Origin: Phyto melanocephala
Taxonomy: Eukaryota > Arthropoda > Insecta > Diptera > Rhinophoridae
Reading direction: 5' to 3'
Assembly (NCBI GenBank): GCA_941918925.1
Contig: OW799236.1
Span: 74,676,465-74,740,464 of the forward strand
DNA length: 64,000 nucleotides
The notes beneath the pieces are model-generated. The model was not told the origin of the DNA. It was given only the letters and a program-made list of their open reading frames with translations, and searched no databases. Position 1 is the stretch's first letter, and every line of letters begins with the position of its first letter. Below are positions 9,793 through 21,287 of this stretch, one piece after another. The position numbers and the translations under genes were made by a program.

Positions 9793-11334
9793 TAGGTAGA
9801 TAATATTGAGATCAAATATTTTGTATTCCACAAAAATGGTATTGAAAATCTGTCAAGTAGATGTAAATGCTCTACTAGAAAATGATTTATTTTTTCTTTT
9901 GTAAATTTTTATTAAATAATTAGTTAATTTGTTAATCATTGTTTGACTAAAATTGGAAATAAGGTTTAGCAAAAAATTATATAAAATTCGGCACAACTGA
10001 ATGTAGCGCTCTTTCTCGTTTTATTTTAATTATTTTATTTTAATACCGACCATCAATAAAATCAACGACAAATGTGTTAATTTATGCTGTAGTCTGCAGT
10101 TTATTTTATTTTTGTATGTTTCATCTGAGAGTAGGGCAGGGTTAACATTTTAATAGCGTTGTGGTAGTCAAACATCTTAAACTGATGGTATTAATTAATT
10201 TGTTTCAATTAGCTGTTCCGCTTAAACTGTTGTAGATTCATGAATATATTTATTTAATGGCTTTCAACAGTTAGTAAAAAATAAAAAAAAATGAATGGAA
10301 ATATAAAATCACAATCACATTGCAAAAAAATCCGTTGAGGAATCGTTATTTATTCCAATTCCGTAATATAAAGCCACAAAGGCCACTTATAATATATTAC
10401 ATAGTTAGAAAACGCCTAGGCATAGCCTTATAATAAAAATATAATATACTATACATTATATACATTATTTTACCATTTCAATAACAAACAGTCTCATTTA
10501 TTTGCTCCCCAAGCATAAAAACATTAGGTCATATATTAAGGTAAAAATATAAAAAGTAATACAAAAAAAAAAAAATAGTCCAGTTAGGGAGGCTCATAAC
10601 CACAGTTCAAAAAAAGAAAAGAAAAAAAAAAAAGAAAAATTAGACAGCAGCAAAATGTCTCATAAGTTTAAATTTGAAAACATTATTAAAATGAGTAAAA
10701 ATACGTAATTCCAATGGCAAGCAATTCCAGTTCTTAATAATTGTAACAAGAAAGGACCTAGCGTATATAGATCTAAGAATTAGGGAAAATTAGGTGCGGA
10801 TTCCTACGACGAGGAGAAAAAGAAAACGCATTACGTAGTTTGTATAAACAAACTATTAGAAAAAGTATATAACAATGCCACTACCACTATTCTACGATCA
10901 ATCACCACTAAATATTTTTTAAGGATTTAGTTTTCTATTATAATACACATTTTTTTTTTCTTACATTGACTCCCACCATCCTCAAAACAAAAGCATTCCT
11001 GGTTGTATATTAAATATTTTAGCTAAATTTCACCTCTCTAGCTTTTTTTCGTTTCAGATGTATCATCGTAAAATTATGTATTAGTACAAAATATATATGA
11101 AGTATAGGGGGGTTCTTACTAAGAAATAATCTGGAAGGAATCATTTTTGTTTTAAGAATTTTAGATTGCGTTTCTACCTCTATCTCTCTCATACATGTTA
11201 ATGTTTATCTGTATATCTTTGATGTTAGGCAAAAAGGTCTTACGTGATAAAATAACTGTTTTGGTTTTGTTTGGATCTAACTCTCGTTCTAGCACAACCG
11301 CTTATAATTGTTACCATCCGCTTTTTAAGTAATA
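9793..11334. other. AT-rich DNA with one LINE tail
   Basis: Apart from the LINE remnant at 10630-10870, nothing recognisable. There are poly-A/GA-rich runs at 10560-10640 and AT-rich filler on both sides. Confidence 0.4.
10630..10870 (-). pseudogene. non-LTR retrotransposon RT C-terminal remnant
   Basis: The minus strand, with breaks, reads RRRNPHLIFPNS, then IKNWNCLPLELRIFTHFNNVFKFKLMRHF in one stretch. It resembles the C-terminal end of reverse transcriptase ORFs of Jockey/CR1-type LINEs, where a conserved W-N-LP-E-R motif is followed by F---L. On the minus strand the sequence then passes into T-rich and A-rich 3' DNA. This is the usual 5'-truncated LINE tail. The clade is uncertain. Confidence 0.5.
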
Positions 11335-12193
11335 TCTAATATGTAAAATTCTCGTGTCGCGGTGTGATTAAAATCCTCCGAAAAGCATCGACCAATTTTC
11401 ATGAAATTTTGTGTGCATATCGGGTAGGTCTGAGAATCGGTCAACATCTATTTTTTACCCCTCAATGCCACGCCTTTTTTACGTCCCCTCAGGCAGGACA
11501 GACTGCTGGACCGATCTTCTTGAAATTTTCACATAATATAACTAAGACTCTGGTATGATTAATAGGATACTTTTTACAACACATACCTTTTAATTTATGT
11601 ACTTTCATCTATATAGTTTTTAATATTTTTCTTCAAATTGTACATAATTTATTGCCCAGCCAATGCAGAAATAAACGTTTGAGAATTGGTCAACATATAT
11701 TTCTGTGATTTTCATGGGCAACCACGTATGTCTTAAATCAAATTTTTCAGGAGAGCTACAAAACCGTGTTAATGCTAAACGATTTTTTAATATATATAGA
11801 AGTTACGTTGTTATGCCATTAAAATAATCGGAATGGGTTCATTTTTTTTGAGAAATTTTTGAAACCAAGTAAAGGCCGTCTTAAGCCAAACAATATGGCA
11901 TTATTTACTCAAAATCGTATAAAATGAACATACGCGGTTGCCCATGAAAAACACAGATATTTCATACTCCTAAATATTTAGGGTGACCCACCCCAAGGGA
12001 AAACTTAAGCCTCACCTAAATAAAGTAACGACTTCGATACTATTTTAAACTAAGATAAATCTGCGTACCGCAGAACACATATGGCTTACGTTTTTTTGAT
12101 GTACTCAGACTAAGTTAGATATTTTTATTGAACTAAAAAAATATTTTATAAAAATAATTTATATGGGAAGACGACGTATGCCGGGTCAGCTAG
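11335..12193 (+). mobile_element. Helitron-type element, non-autonomous
   Basis: It starts with TC at 11335, preceded by A, as TCTAATATGTAAAATTCTCG, the common insect Helitron 5' end. It ends with ATGCCGGGTCAGCTAG at 12193, followed by T, matching the Helitron rules (A|TC...CTRR|T). Inside are typical phrases such as CCGAAAAGCATCGACCAATT and TTGTGTGCATATCGGGTAGG. It has no coding capacity for a Rep/helicase protein. An inverted-repeat module at 11697-11963 lies inside it. Confidence 0.75.
11697..11963. repeat. inverted-repeat module inside the Helitron
   Basis: Near-identical arms of about 34 bp face each other. Each contains TTTCATGGGCAACC, next to CTGTGATT in the left arm and CTGTGTTT in the right, and ends CGTATG. 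They enclose about 200 bp. This could be a small foldback or MITE insertion within the Helitron, or part of its own structure. The target duplication is not clear. Confidence 0.55.
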
Positions 12194-12287
12194 TAAATAG
12201 CTATGGACTTGAAATTTAGACAGTTAGTTCTAATTCTGATGTAAAGGTGCACTGAGAATGACTTTTAGAACATCCAAAGTTAAGAGT

Positions 12288-14958
12288 AACAAGTAAGAGC
12301 TCTATATTCGCCAATTTTGTGTGCTTTTATAGCACAAAATTTATTATTTTATTTATTAACAGTTATTGCTCTGGAATAATCTCTATATACCAAAATTATT
12401 TTACTTTCTTTGTGTGACTTCGATTTGCTATTAATTTATTTTCTTAAACATAGTCTTACAATGAAACATTACGAATTTCTACATTAGAAATGAAACTACT
12501 GACCCTTTTTCTCAACAATGTTGTTATTTTACAAAAGTATACTTGATACCCAGAGGTAGTTAAAAAATAATATTAGCTTTGTGTGGGCATGTCACCTTCT
12601 ACTTTTAAAATTTTATAACTAATGTTAGAATTCAAATAGATTCAGACAGACTTCGTTTTTTTTAAATATTTGTCCATATAAAAATATATGAATTTGAGAT
12701 AAAGCCTTATATGAAAGGTGGGCGTTAATGTGGGTGTGTCACCTTTGTCTCTTGGAATTATACTTATATTGAAGAGAAATGTATATATGCGAAATTTCAT
12801 CTCCTGTCGGTTTTATGAGCTCCTAAATTTTATTAATGGTAAATTATGTGAGAAATAGGTGTTGAAATAGGCGTGTAAAACATACTATGATTGAATTGTA
12901 TGATTATGGTTAAAACATATAACGGTTACCAGTTTTTATTATTATGTTTAATTGAAGTATCATTGAATAATCATATATATGACTACAATTGAAATCGAAA
13001 ATCTTTGCTTTTTTACGGCAAATCATTGTCTTTTGCTGTAACATACACATATTGATTGTCCTTACCAATTTATTTGCAATTTTTTTACCAATATTTTTTA
13101 CATTTTCTCATTTATTTGTAAATTTTCGTTAATTTTTCAAAATTTTTGTTCATTTTTTTGACATCTCAAACTTTTAAAATAATAAAAATTTATTCAGCAA
13201 GAAGAACAGTTGAAATCAAATTATTATTAAAAAAAATCATAGTTTGATTGATTTGTAATCATACTGTTGTCTCACCTATTATTTAATGATTATTTGTAAT
13301 TTTTAATGTTTTTGAATATAATGTTATTTTTGTCAAATTAATTTTTTTAAATCACACTATTTTTAAATGATAACCATTTTGAAATTTTTACGAAAAGGAA
13401 ACATTGAATGATATAATTCAAACAAGTGCTTGATTATCGTGACCAAATGATGAAATGAAACAAAAATAACTATCATTTGTTTTCGACAACCAAATATTGT
13501 AATAGAAACTATAATATGACCGTCGTGATAATGTCGTTACCATAGTTTTTCTTTGCGTGTAGTTTCTACTGATAAAATCAACTGAGATTTTTCAATACAG
13601 AGTCCGTTATTCTTTCAAAACCAATGTCAATTGAGAAATTATCCGAATATGAGATAAAGCGTCAAATGGGAGGTGGGCGTTAAAGAGTCACCGTAATATT
13701 CCGTTATTTCAAGCCTTTTGCTCAAACAGCCATTTTTGAAAAATTTTGGTATCATACAACTAATTTTGTCAGTTTTATTACGTTTTTAATTTTGAATATA
13801 CCAAAAAAGGACACTGTGCGGATACATTTTGATCTATAACACCTTTCGTAATGTATACATTCGAAATTTCATCGCTCTGCTATAATGAGTTTACACACAA
13901 TTACATTTTATTCAATGTTGGAAGGATACGGTATTTTTAGCTACTCTTGCATTACGAGCAATACCTAACAAGCCTTGTGCATAAAAAATATTTTAAGGTA
14001 AAAACTGTTACCTTATACTGCTCTTATATTATTTAATAGTTTATTATTATCACCCGATACTATATGGACAATTATTTAGAGACAATTTTTGGAAAATTTT
14101 ATATTCACAATGACTGGGCAAAGTTACCAATTTTTTTTAGTGAGGTTTTACCACACATACAAAATTATGTAATTTTGTGGAACTTTAACAGCTTCATATT
14201 CCTAAATTCTTATACTTTCTTAAAATTCTCTGTCTTAAATTAAATTTTAACTGCCGTATTCACAAAAAATATTTAAGGTTTATTGAAGGCTTATTTGACA
14301 AATTTCTGTAAGACATTTGACTAATAAGCCTTTAATAAAATAGATAATATTGATTTGATGCCAATGTTAATGGGGTTGAGGAAAAATATTTTAGGCCATT
14401 TTGTTTAATGTTTATATCTGAGTTAGTTAAAATCATGAATTATTTTTGAGATTATCGTTTGTAATCCAGAGTCTTTATCGTAACCACAATTTATTGAGGA
14501 ACTTGAGAGTCTAAATAGTTGTATTTAAAGACATTTACATTTTTGTTTTTTACAAAAATATAACTCTCTCGATTAGTAACAGGTTTGGGTCAATTCTTTT
14601 TACAAATATCTCGAGATATTGTTTTTTATTGCAAAGATATGGGAAAAATAAGAGGAATTTGGGTTTATTTGTTAATATCTTGGAAAGTTATGGATGATTT
14701 TACTGCATTTCGAACCAAACTTTTCAAAAGTCATTCTGAACAATTGATACTATAAACGAGTTCGTGTAATATATTGGAGGCTTCTAAAAGTTGTATTTAA
14801 CGCTCACATGGACGGGCAGACGGACATGGCTAAAGCGAATTCTCTATCTATAAGGTTTTAGAATATATAAACGGAATAAAAGTTATAAACGGAATAAAAA
14901 ACGTTCTTATATATACCCTTTCACGCTCTCGTACTCTGTCAAAGTTCGGGTATTAGGA
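12288..14958 (-). mobile_element. composite DINE-like region, worn and interrupted
   Basis: The left edge AACAAGTAAGAGCTCTATATTCG is the minus-orientation 3' end of the DINE-like family, with the hairpin degraded. Body segments match the copy at 45276-47090 in reverse: GTGGGCGTTAA, GGTTTTATGAGCTCC and GAGATAAAGC. The far edge has GACGGGCAGACGGACATGGC, ATATATACCCTTT and GGGTATT, the 5' end. At 2.67 kb it is longer than expected. Part of the excess is an AT-rich block at about 12893-13545 with crude inverted ends (ACTATGATTG / CCATAGT), probably a nested element, and a palindromic repeat at 14270-14340. Two adjacent copies are also possible. Confidence 0.5.
14270..14340. repeat. dispersed hairpin repeat, copy 1
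   Basis: A near-palindrome: GGTTTATTGAAGGCTTATTT and its inverse AATAAGCCTTTAATAAA flank a loop with TTTCTGTAAGACAT. The same hairpin occurs at 31216-31310 and 49098-49166. The sequence upstream (CGTATTCACAAAAAATATTT) is also shared with copy 2, so the repeat unit is longer than the hairpin. Confidence 0.6.
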
Positions 14959-15562
14959 GGCGAGTACTGTTAACTGTTTTTTGAGTTATGGTAGTGTTAA
15001 AGTAAATAAACGATATATTTATTTAAATCATTAATTAATTAATGACGTCGACTTAAAATGATGTTTTTATTAGATCATTGACTTTTAACTGTTCATTAGT
15101 ACCACTAATTTCAACTATATGGTCTTCGGGAATACGATTATTTATTTTAGTTTTTTTAATTTAATTCAATTTTAATAGCTTTTTTAAATTAATACAGTTG
15201 TACTTTAAAGGGAACAATAGATAGCATTGTTGTCATAACATTAATGAAAATAATTTTATTGACAAAATTGCAATATGGTGGACTAATGAATATTGACTGT
15301 AAAGAACGACGAAGTTTTCGTCGCGGCATTAGGCATTAATATTTGTCTTTGAAATATGTTTTATTATGGAAATCAAATTTATTCAACATGTTTAATTACA
15401 AAAGAAATGCATCGTGTTCCTTTTACATTAATATAATTTATAACTCGTAATAACGCGTCACGAAATTTGTATTGCATATTGTTTCGAAGTTTTAGATCGA
15501 GAACTGCCTCATTATTAAAAATACTTTTAAATTTTTGACATGTACATATAGATGGCTTAATA
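14959..15562. other. AT-rich stretch, no gene seen
   Basis: No recognisable element. A short hairpin CGACGAAG-TTTTCGTCG occurs near 15308 but has no context that would give it a role. Confidence 0.4.
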
Positions 15563-16399
15563 CACGGTGGGCCAAAAAAGTCACCCTATTGGAAGATGCT
15601 CTTATTTTTGAAATTGGTGGCCAATGTTAAATCTGTTTTGACATTTTCAAACTAGACATATGTAGAATACAAGTGGACAAGCCATGGAGCGATGCACTCC
15701 CCAAGAACGCGGAATAATCTTGTCTATTTTTATGCGTAACAATTTGTCTGTGGTGTTGGCGCAGTGCTGAGTCTTATTTCCACCTTGGAGGGTACGTGAA
15801 CAAGTAAAACTGTTGCTTCTGGGGTACCGAAAATCCACGAGGAGCCATGACACTCGCTCAAAGTGACTGCATAGTGCGCTGTTCATGCTGGAGGAGTCAT
15901 CGGGCCACCGCCGCTGGTAAAACGACAACAGTGGGCGGCGCGCGCTGTAGGGCCATGCTAGCCGAGTTTTTTTTTTAAACGAATTAGGACTGGAGGGCAT
16001 GTGGTTGCAACAACCACAACCGATATTCTGAAGGCGGCGTTCTCTCGTTTTGGCGATTTACATTGGCCCGCAAGATGGCACGGTTTGACTGGTTCAGACT
16101 TTTTTTGTGGGGTTTTTTGAAGTCCCGTGTTTACGTGAACAAGTCCGAGACCCTGGAAGCCCTCAAGGACAAGATTCGATACGAGTGCGAGAATCTGTCG
16201 CCCGAAGTTTTCGCCAAAGTGATGAAAAATGTCATAAAACGAGCCCATATAGCAATCAATTGTGCGCCTATTTGGCCGGTAGCATCTTCTCGACTTGACC
16301 AATAAAATTCTAAAGATTCAAATAAACATAATTAAGAAACAGCATCGAAGTTTTTCATTTGGAAAAAAATGAGAGCCAAATAAAATTTGGCCCACTTTG
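15563..16399 (+). mobile_element. GC-rich mariner-like element
   Basis: Inverted ends CACGGTGGGCCAAAAAAGT and CAAAGTGGGCCAAATTTTA abut TA dinucleotides. An N-terminal transposase remnant begins at 15683 (MERCTPQERGIILSIFMRN, then NLSVV). The C-terminal third is readable at 16063-16305. The middle carries frame breaks and probably deletions. The segment is far richer in G+C than its surroundings, so open frames appear on both strands (for example 15647-16000 and 15958-16302 on the minus strand); these are antisense shadows. Confidence 0.75.
16063..16305 (+). pseudogene. mariner transposase C-terminal remnant
   Basis: An 80-codon open frame contains FLWGFLKSRVYVNKSETLEAL, the block just after the third catalytic residue of mariner-family transposases. 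It is followed by a helical segment (LSPEVFAKVMKNVIKRAHIA). The usual C-terminal end (-HLA-IIF-T-stop) appears in the other plus frame (AYLAGSIFST then stop, about 16267-16298). A frameshift near 16260 therefore broke the protein. The upstream part (DWFRL instead of the usual DLTP-D) is also altered. The methionine at 16063 is just the first in-frame start codon and is not the original one. Confidence 0.7.
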
Positions 16400-17940
16400 T
16401 ATAAAAAGTTTTTTCCTTATCTTCTAAAGTAATATAAAATCGAAATACTTCATTTATGTATACGCATTCACTTCAATATGATTATAAACCAGAAAATAAA
16501 GGTTAAAAGAAGCCAGATTATAGTATTTGCATAAGAAAAAATAATAAACTTAAATGTTCTTAGCAAACCATCTACACGAGCCATCTATTTGTTCGCACAC
16601 ATGTCTCTTCGAATGCCTTAATTATGTACATAAAAATACGAGAAAAAATAATTTTGTTGTTTGTATTGAATTAAAAGATTCTCGAAACCAATTTATGAGC
16701 CATCCAAAGTTGTCAACAAAATCGCTAACTATTTTCTAAATCGTTTCAAAATCTCCATGTTTGGCGCGAAATCAACAGATCTGACAACCCTGATTCTTAC
16801 TCGCGGTTGAATTCTGCAACGTATTTAAGATAGTAATTTATTGAGAAAATTATATTACGTCGAGATTCTGTTTAAACATTTTAAATAAAAAAACATTTTA
16901 CTACATTTTTTATTTATTTTTTTTTTAAGTTTTTTGTTTTGTTTTTTAACTTGATCAAAACAAATTTATGTTGTAACTGACCTTGATATTGACTTTGTAA
17001 CCCACTTTTCTATAAAACATACTACAGCTTCTTTTATATATTTTTTTTTCTGTTTCGTTTGTTTTTTTTTCATCTCTACGCGTTTATGGTCTGCATTTTG
17101 CTGCCCAGCCCAGTATGCGGTGAGCTGCGTTAAAGTATTTAAACGATTTAATCGACAAAAAAAAAAAGAAAACAAAAAAATCGTAAAAATTTTTAAAATT
17201 CTATACATTTCAACTGGTTTTTATATTTTGTGTAAATATAGTACCAAAATTGTTGACTTTAATTTTAATTTAGTTTTAAATTTAATGCTGGTTAGTATTT
17301 GGTTTTTCTACTGCAAGTTTCGATTAAAATTCAAATTTTATGCAATTTTTTGCTTTAGTTTTTATTGTATAAATTATTTTCATTTGTTTTCTATACATTA
17401 TTTATCACCTGATTAATTTAGTGGGATTTTGTTGTTAAACGATGGTATTAATTTGGCTTAAAATTAAATTAATTTTATGGCGTAGTTTTTGAACTGTTAT
17501 TTTTATCTGGGTATTTATTATTTTAATATTTTTTTATTGCTCGATTACGCTTTGGTTGACATTTATTTAAGGTTAAATACCGCCGCCAATACTGAATAAA
17601 TTAAAAATCTATAGAGAAAATAAACAACAATTAAAGTTTATAACATTTTAGCAACGATTATAATTGAGTATTTGTGCATAATTGCATTAAACAATAATGA
17701 GGGTTTATTTTAACATAATAATTTTATTTTATATTATTTTAAGTTAAAAGAAGTTAATTAGACTGTTAAAATAATTAATAAATATAAACTAAAAATTAAG
17801 ATATTAAATAGTGTGGCAGACTAAGAAGAATAAAAATATAAACCTGAACCATACTGGTTGTGTTGGTGCAAAGTTTCTAATTTATCTTTGCTTATAATGA
17901 GATTGTAAAAAAACTCTGTATTTTTCTTTTCAGTTTTAAT
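16400..17940. other. AT-rich non-coding stretch
   Basis: No element or splice pair recognised. Small frames at 16554-16739, 16966-17208 and 17120-17416 have low-complexity K/N/F/I-rich translations typical of chance frames in AT-rich DNA. Confidence 0.4.
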
Positions 17941-18492
17941 AAAGGGTCCGCCATCTAACGTTTTTTTTTTTCAACTAGTGCTTATTTTGTGAATGGTAAC
18001 ACTTAGCTCATGTCTGATTTGACAGATAATTAGTTTTATCCTTCCGCTGAACGAATATGGTTGTGTATACGCTTGAACAACGCTGGGAAATATTGCGACA
18101 TTACTTTGGCCGATTTTACCAAAAAAATCATCTTTTCAGATGAAGCTCATTTTGATCTTGGCAGTTATGTAAACATGCAAAATTATCGAATTTAGGGCAC
18201 AGAAAACCCGCACGCATACATTGAAAAGCCAATACACCCAAAACGAGTCACTGTTTGGTGCGGATTTTAGTCCAGAGGCATAATTGGGCCATTTTTCTTT
18301 GAAAATAAGTAACCAGTGGTCGTAGTCAATGTCGATCGTTATCGGGCCATGTTGAACGAATTTTTGTTTAAAAAAATTGAAGAGGAGGATGTTGGCAACA
18401 TTTGGTTTCAACAGGACGGGGCTAACGTGCCACTCAGCCGAAGCTATACTTTTTTCTTTTTCAAAAAAAAAAAAGTTATTTGGCGGACCCTT
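17941..18492 (+). mobile_element. mariner-like element retaining two catalytic Asp motifs
   Basis: The ends are AAGGGTCCGCCA and its exact inverse TGGCGGACCCTT. The plus strand encodes a start (MVVYTLEQRWEILRHYFGRF), then jumps by deletion to KIIFSDEAHFDLG (first catalytic D). With scattered stops it continues HPKRVTVWCGF, RGIIGPFFFENK, VDRYRAMLNEF and VGNIWFQQDGAN (second catalytic D). The C-terminal third is gone. The wording matches the family of the element at 6601-9509. At 552 bp it is a deleted, non-autonomous copy. Confidence 0.8.
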
Positions 18493-18949
18493 AGTTCTGT
18501 TGACATACATATAGTTAACGATCTAGAATAAAAAACATTACCTTTTAAAATTTTTGTCTGTCTGACTGTCTTTCTGCTTGACTTCCCGAACTCGATTGGC
18601 TCAAAGACTACTGGATTAATTTTAATAACATTTAATATGGAAGTACTTTAATGGCTGGTTAAATATATAAGGTACTTTTTATAGCCAGATTCTATCCTAT
18701 CTTTAACAAAATATAAAAAAAAGAGCCAGGCTACAGTATTCTACTGGTTTTAACGATACTAAAGAGTGAATTTAAAAAAAAAAAACTTATACACCCTATT
18801 CCAGCCAAAACTTATGTTTGATTAAAAAAATAATTATTTTTTTTAATACGTAAGATTTCTAAAATATGTACATATGTATGTCAGATTTCTTTTAAATCAA
18901 TAATTTTCAACCGTAATTTCGGTCAAAATGAATAGCCAAAGAACACATA

Positions 18950-19965
18950 AAAAATAATTAAAACTTTTGTAAAGAGATCCAATATGGACCTTTAAGAAAA
19001 TAGCACAAAATGTGCGGGCTTATTATCACACTTTTTAAAAAGCTATTTGACACAATAAAGAGGACTGGAACATTGAAAGAAAACCCGAACTATGAAAAAA
19101 AAATATAACTGATGTTGGAAAGGCCAAAGAAAAAAACTCGTTCAAACAGCATCGAACGGCTCTATCAGAAAAGAGGCTCGTATAATTAAATGATTTAATT
19201 CTTTCTATCGCAGAGCGACGTACTTCCTGGGTCAAAGCCGTATAAAGTTCCAAATGACATTGCGGTAATGAATTAAGAAGCAAAAGAACGAGCGAGAAAA
19301 TTTAAATTAAATTTTATAGAAAAACATAACTGTTATATGATGGATAATGAAACGTATGTACTGGAAGACTTTTCACAACTTTTAGGTCAAGACTTTTATG
19401 TGACTAATGGACGAGGTGATTTTCAAGATCAATGCAAGGAACAAGCAAAATTCCCCAAAACTTTCTTGCGTGGAAAGCAGTTAGCGCCTCTAAACAGTCA
19501 GAGTCTTAATGATTGGTTCGTTACATTACGAATAGAAAAAGTTGGAACAATGTTCTAAAGGCGCTATGTTCCCAAAGTGAAAAAAGACGCAGGTGATGCT
19601 CGATCAACAAATATCGATAACTATACTATTACATTTGTCTACAAAAACGGCTTTTTATCTTTATCAAATAGCCAATAGGTTGCCTTTATATTTCTAGCCC
19701 GATTTGGCATCATGCAACAATTAAGAACGGCCTATGAGTGGTATTAAAAAACAAAAAGCCTATTTTGTACCCCTGAAGGGGTACAACTATCCAACTATCT
19801 AGAACTTAGGGAGCAGAAAGGTATTGGGCTCGTGAAAAATAGATTAAAAGAGCACAGAAAAGTTATTCGAGGGCATGTCCGATTTTAGGCGTGAATTGAC
19901 CAACTCTTCCAAGAAGGAAATGAAAGCAATTCAATATAATCTTTAATAAGAGGATTTTGGATCGA
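18950..19965 (+). pseudogene. Tc1/mariner transposase remnant, second lineage
   Basis: With frame breaks, the plus strand reads an N-terminal part (VGKAKEKN) and then a clear catalytic-domain stretch from 19337: MMDNETYVLEDFSQLLGQDF, with the first catalytic D likely in MDNETY. It goes on through KFPKTFLRGKQ, TFVYKNGF, LARFGIMQQLRTAYEWY and YLELREQKGIGLVKNRLKEH. The motif order follows the basal Tc1/mariner lineage that has a YLELRPIE-type end. The frame at 19337-19558 is part of it and is not a separate gene. Element ends were not found. A relative lies at 29290-29880. Confidence 0.65.
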
Positions 19966-20433
19966 CGTATTTTTAAGAATTTTAATATTGAACGGCTTAA
20001 GTTTTATTTCTGTCTCAATAATGAATAGCAGCTTATATCCCTTTTTTATAGTTTTTCAGGAAAGCAGTTTTAACCTTTTGAGTTGATTTTTATAAATTTC
20101 TTTTATAATAAAGACTAATATATGAATTTTGCACTGCATTAATTAAGGAACATACAGGTTTTCGTATAATTTCAATAAATTGTTAGTTAAAATGAATTGT
20201 TATTCCAAATATGTGGAAAATATATGCAATAAGATTTTACGTTAAAACCTGCAAAGATGTCAAAAATAGTTAAAAAATCGTTTTAGATTAGTTTTAAATT
20301 ACATGATTATTATTAATTATTATCTTAATTTTCGCTTATGTCGACTTAAGCAGTTTTTCGTTTTTGCCTCAAATTTACCCTTATTGTAGTATAAAATTTT
20401 TCAGGCTAACTGTTTAGAAAAATAGTAAAAAAA
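19966..20433. other. AT-rich stretch, no gene seen
   Basis: No recognisable feature between the mariner remnant and the DINE-like copy. Confidence 0.4.
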
Positions 20434-21287
20434 AACAAGTAAGAGCGCTATATTCGGCCGTGCTGAATCTTATATACCCTTCACAACGTGTAGTCATGCA
20501 ATAACAATTGTTTGTATCACCATTCATCTCATATAAAATACGTATGTATGTACAAACATATAAAAACACACATATATAAAAACATCCCATTGTAAAATTA
20601 TAAATTTACGTATGTATGTTAAAAAAAATAAAAAAAAAAATTAAAAAAAAAATAAAAAAAAAATTAAAAAAAAAATTAAAAATAAAAAATTTTAAAAAAT
20701 AATTATTATAAATAATAAATATAAAACAAAAAAAAATAGTAAAAAAATTAAAAAAAATAATAAAAATATAATAATATATTAAATAAAAAATAAAAAAAAA
20801 AATTAAAAAAAATTTTAAAAAAATATAAAAAAAAATTTTTTTGGCTCAGCTGGGATTCATTGCCACGATTATTCTTACCAGTATGCATGTTTGTATGTAT
20901 GTATGTTGTTGTTGTAATGTTGTTTTTGTGAAAAAAAAATCGAGGTAGTCGTGGGTTTTTGCTCATATCTCAGGTGTTTATGTACCGATGTTACTGATTT
21001 TCAATACCGATCTACTCCCGAATATTTTTGATATTTTAATAGCTTACCCGGGTCCAAGCGATGTCTGGCGGCTTCAAAAAGTTGATTTCAACATACACAC
21101 GGACAGACGGTCAGACGGACAGACGGACAGACGGTCAGACGGACAGACTGACAGAGCTTAATCGACTCCCCTATTCATAAGCTTTCAGAAAATATATACT
21201 TTATGGGGTCGGAAATGAAAATTGTAGAAATTTCACACGGAATGACAAACCTATATATACCCTTTTTCACTGTGTGAAGGGTATAAT
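20434..21287 (-). mobile_element. DINE-like element, full-length copy A
   Basis: Minus orientation. The 3' end is AACAAGTAAGAGCGC plus the hairpin ATTCGGCCGTGCCGAAT, then TATACCCTTCAC. A 200-bp A/T homopolymer region follows (20610-20840). The body has GGCTCAGCTGGGATTC, GTTGTTGTTG and GCTCATATCTCAG, (GGACAGAC)n tracts and TACTTTATGGGGTCGG. The 5' end is CACTGTGTGAAGGGTATA. No coding capacity; the small frames inside are repeat translations. Terminal structure and composition match Drosophila DINE-1/INE-1, a non-autonomous Helentron relative; that family link is from memory. Confidence 0.75.

Noticed and set aside
12893..13545. Separate transposon with ACTATGATT/CCATAGT ends inside the composite DINE region
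   Set aside because: The end match is imperfect and no duplication is clear; mentioned only as a possible insertion.
15647..16302. Two minus-strand frames of 117 and 114 codons
   Set aside because: Antisense to the GC-rich mariner transposase remnant; no motifs of their own.
20748..20966. 72-codon minus-strand frame
   Set aside because: Translation of an A/T homopolymer block within DINE-like copy A; K/N/F-rich low complexity.
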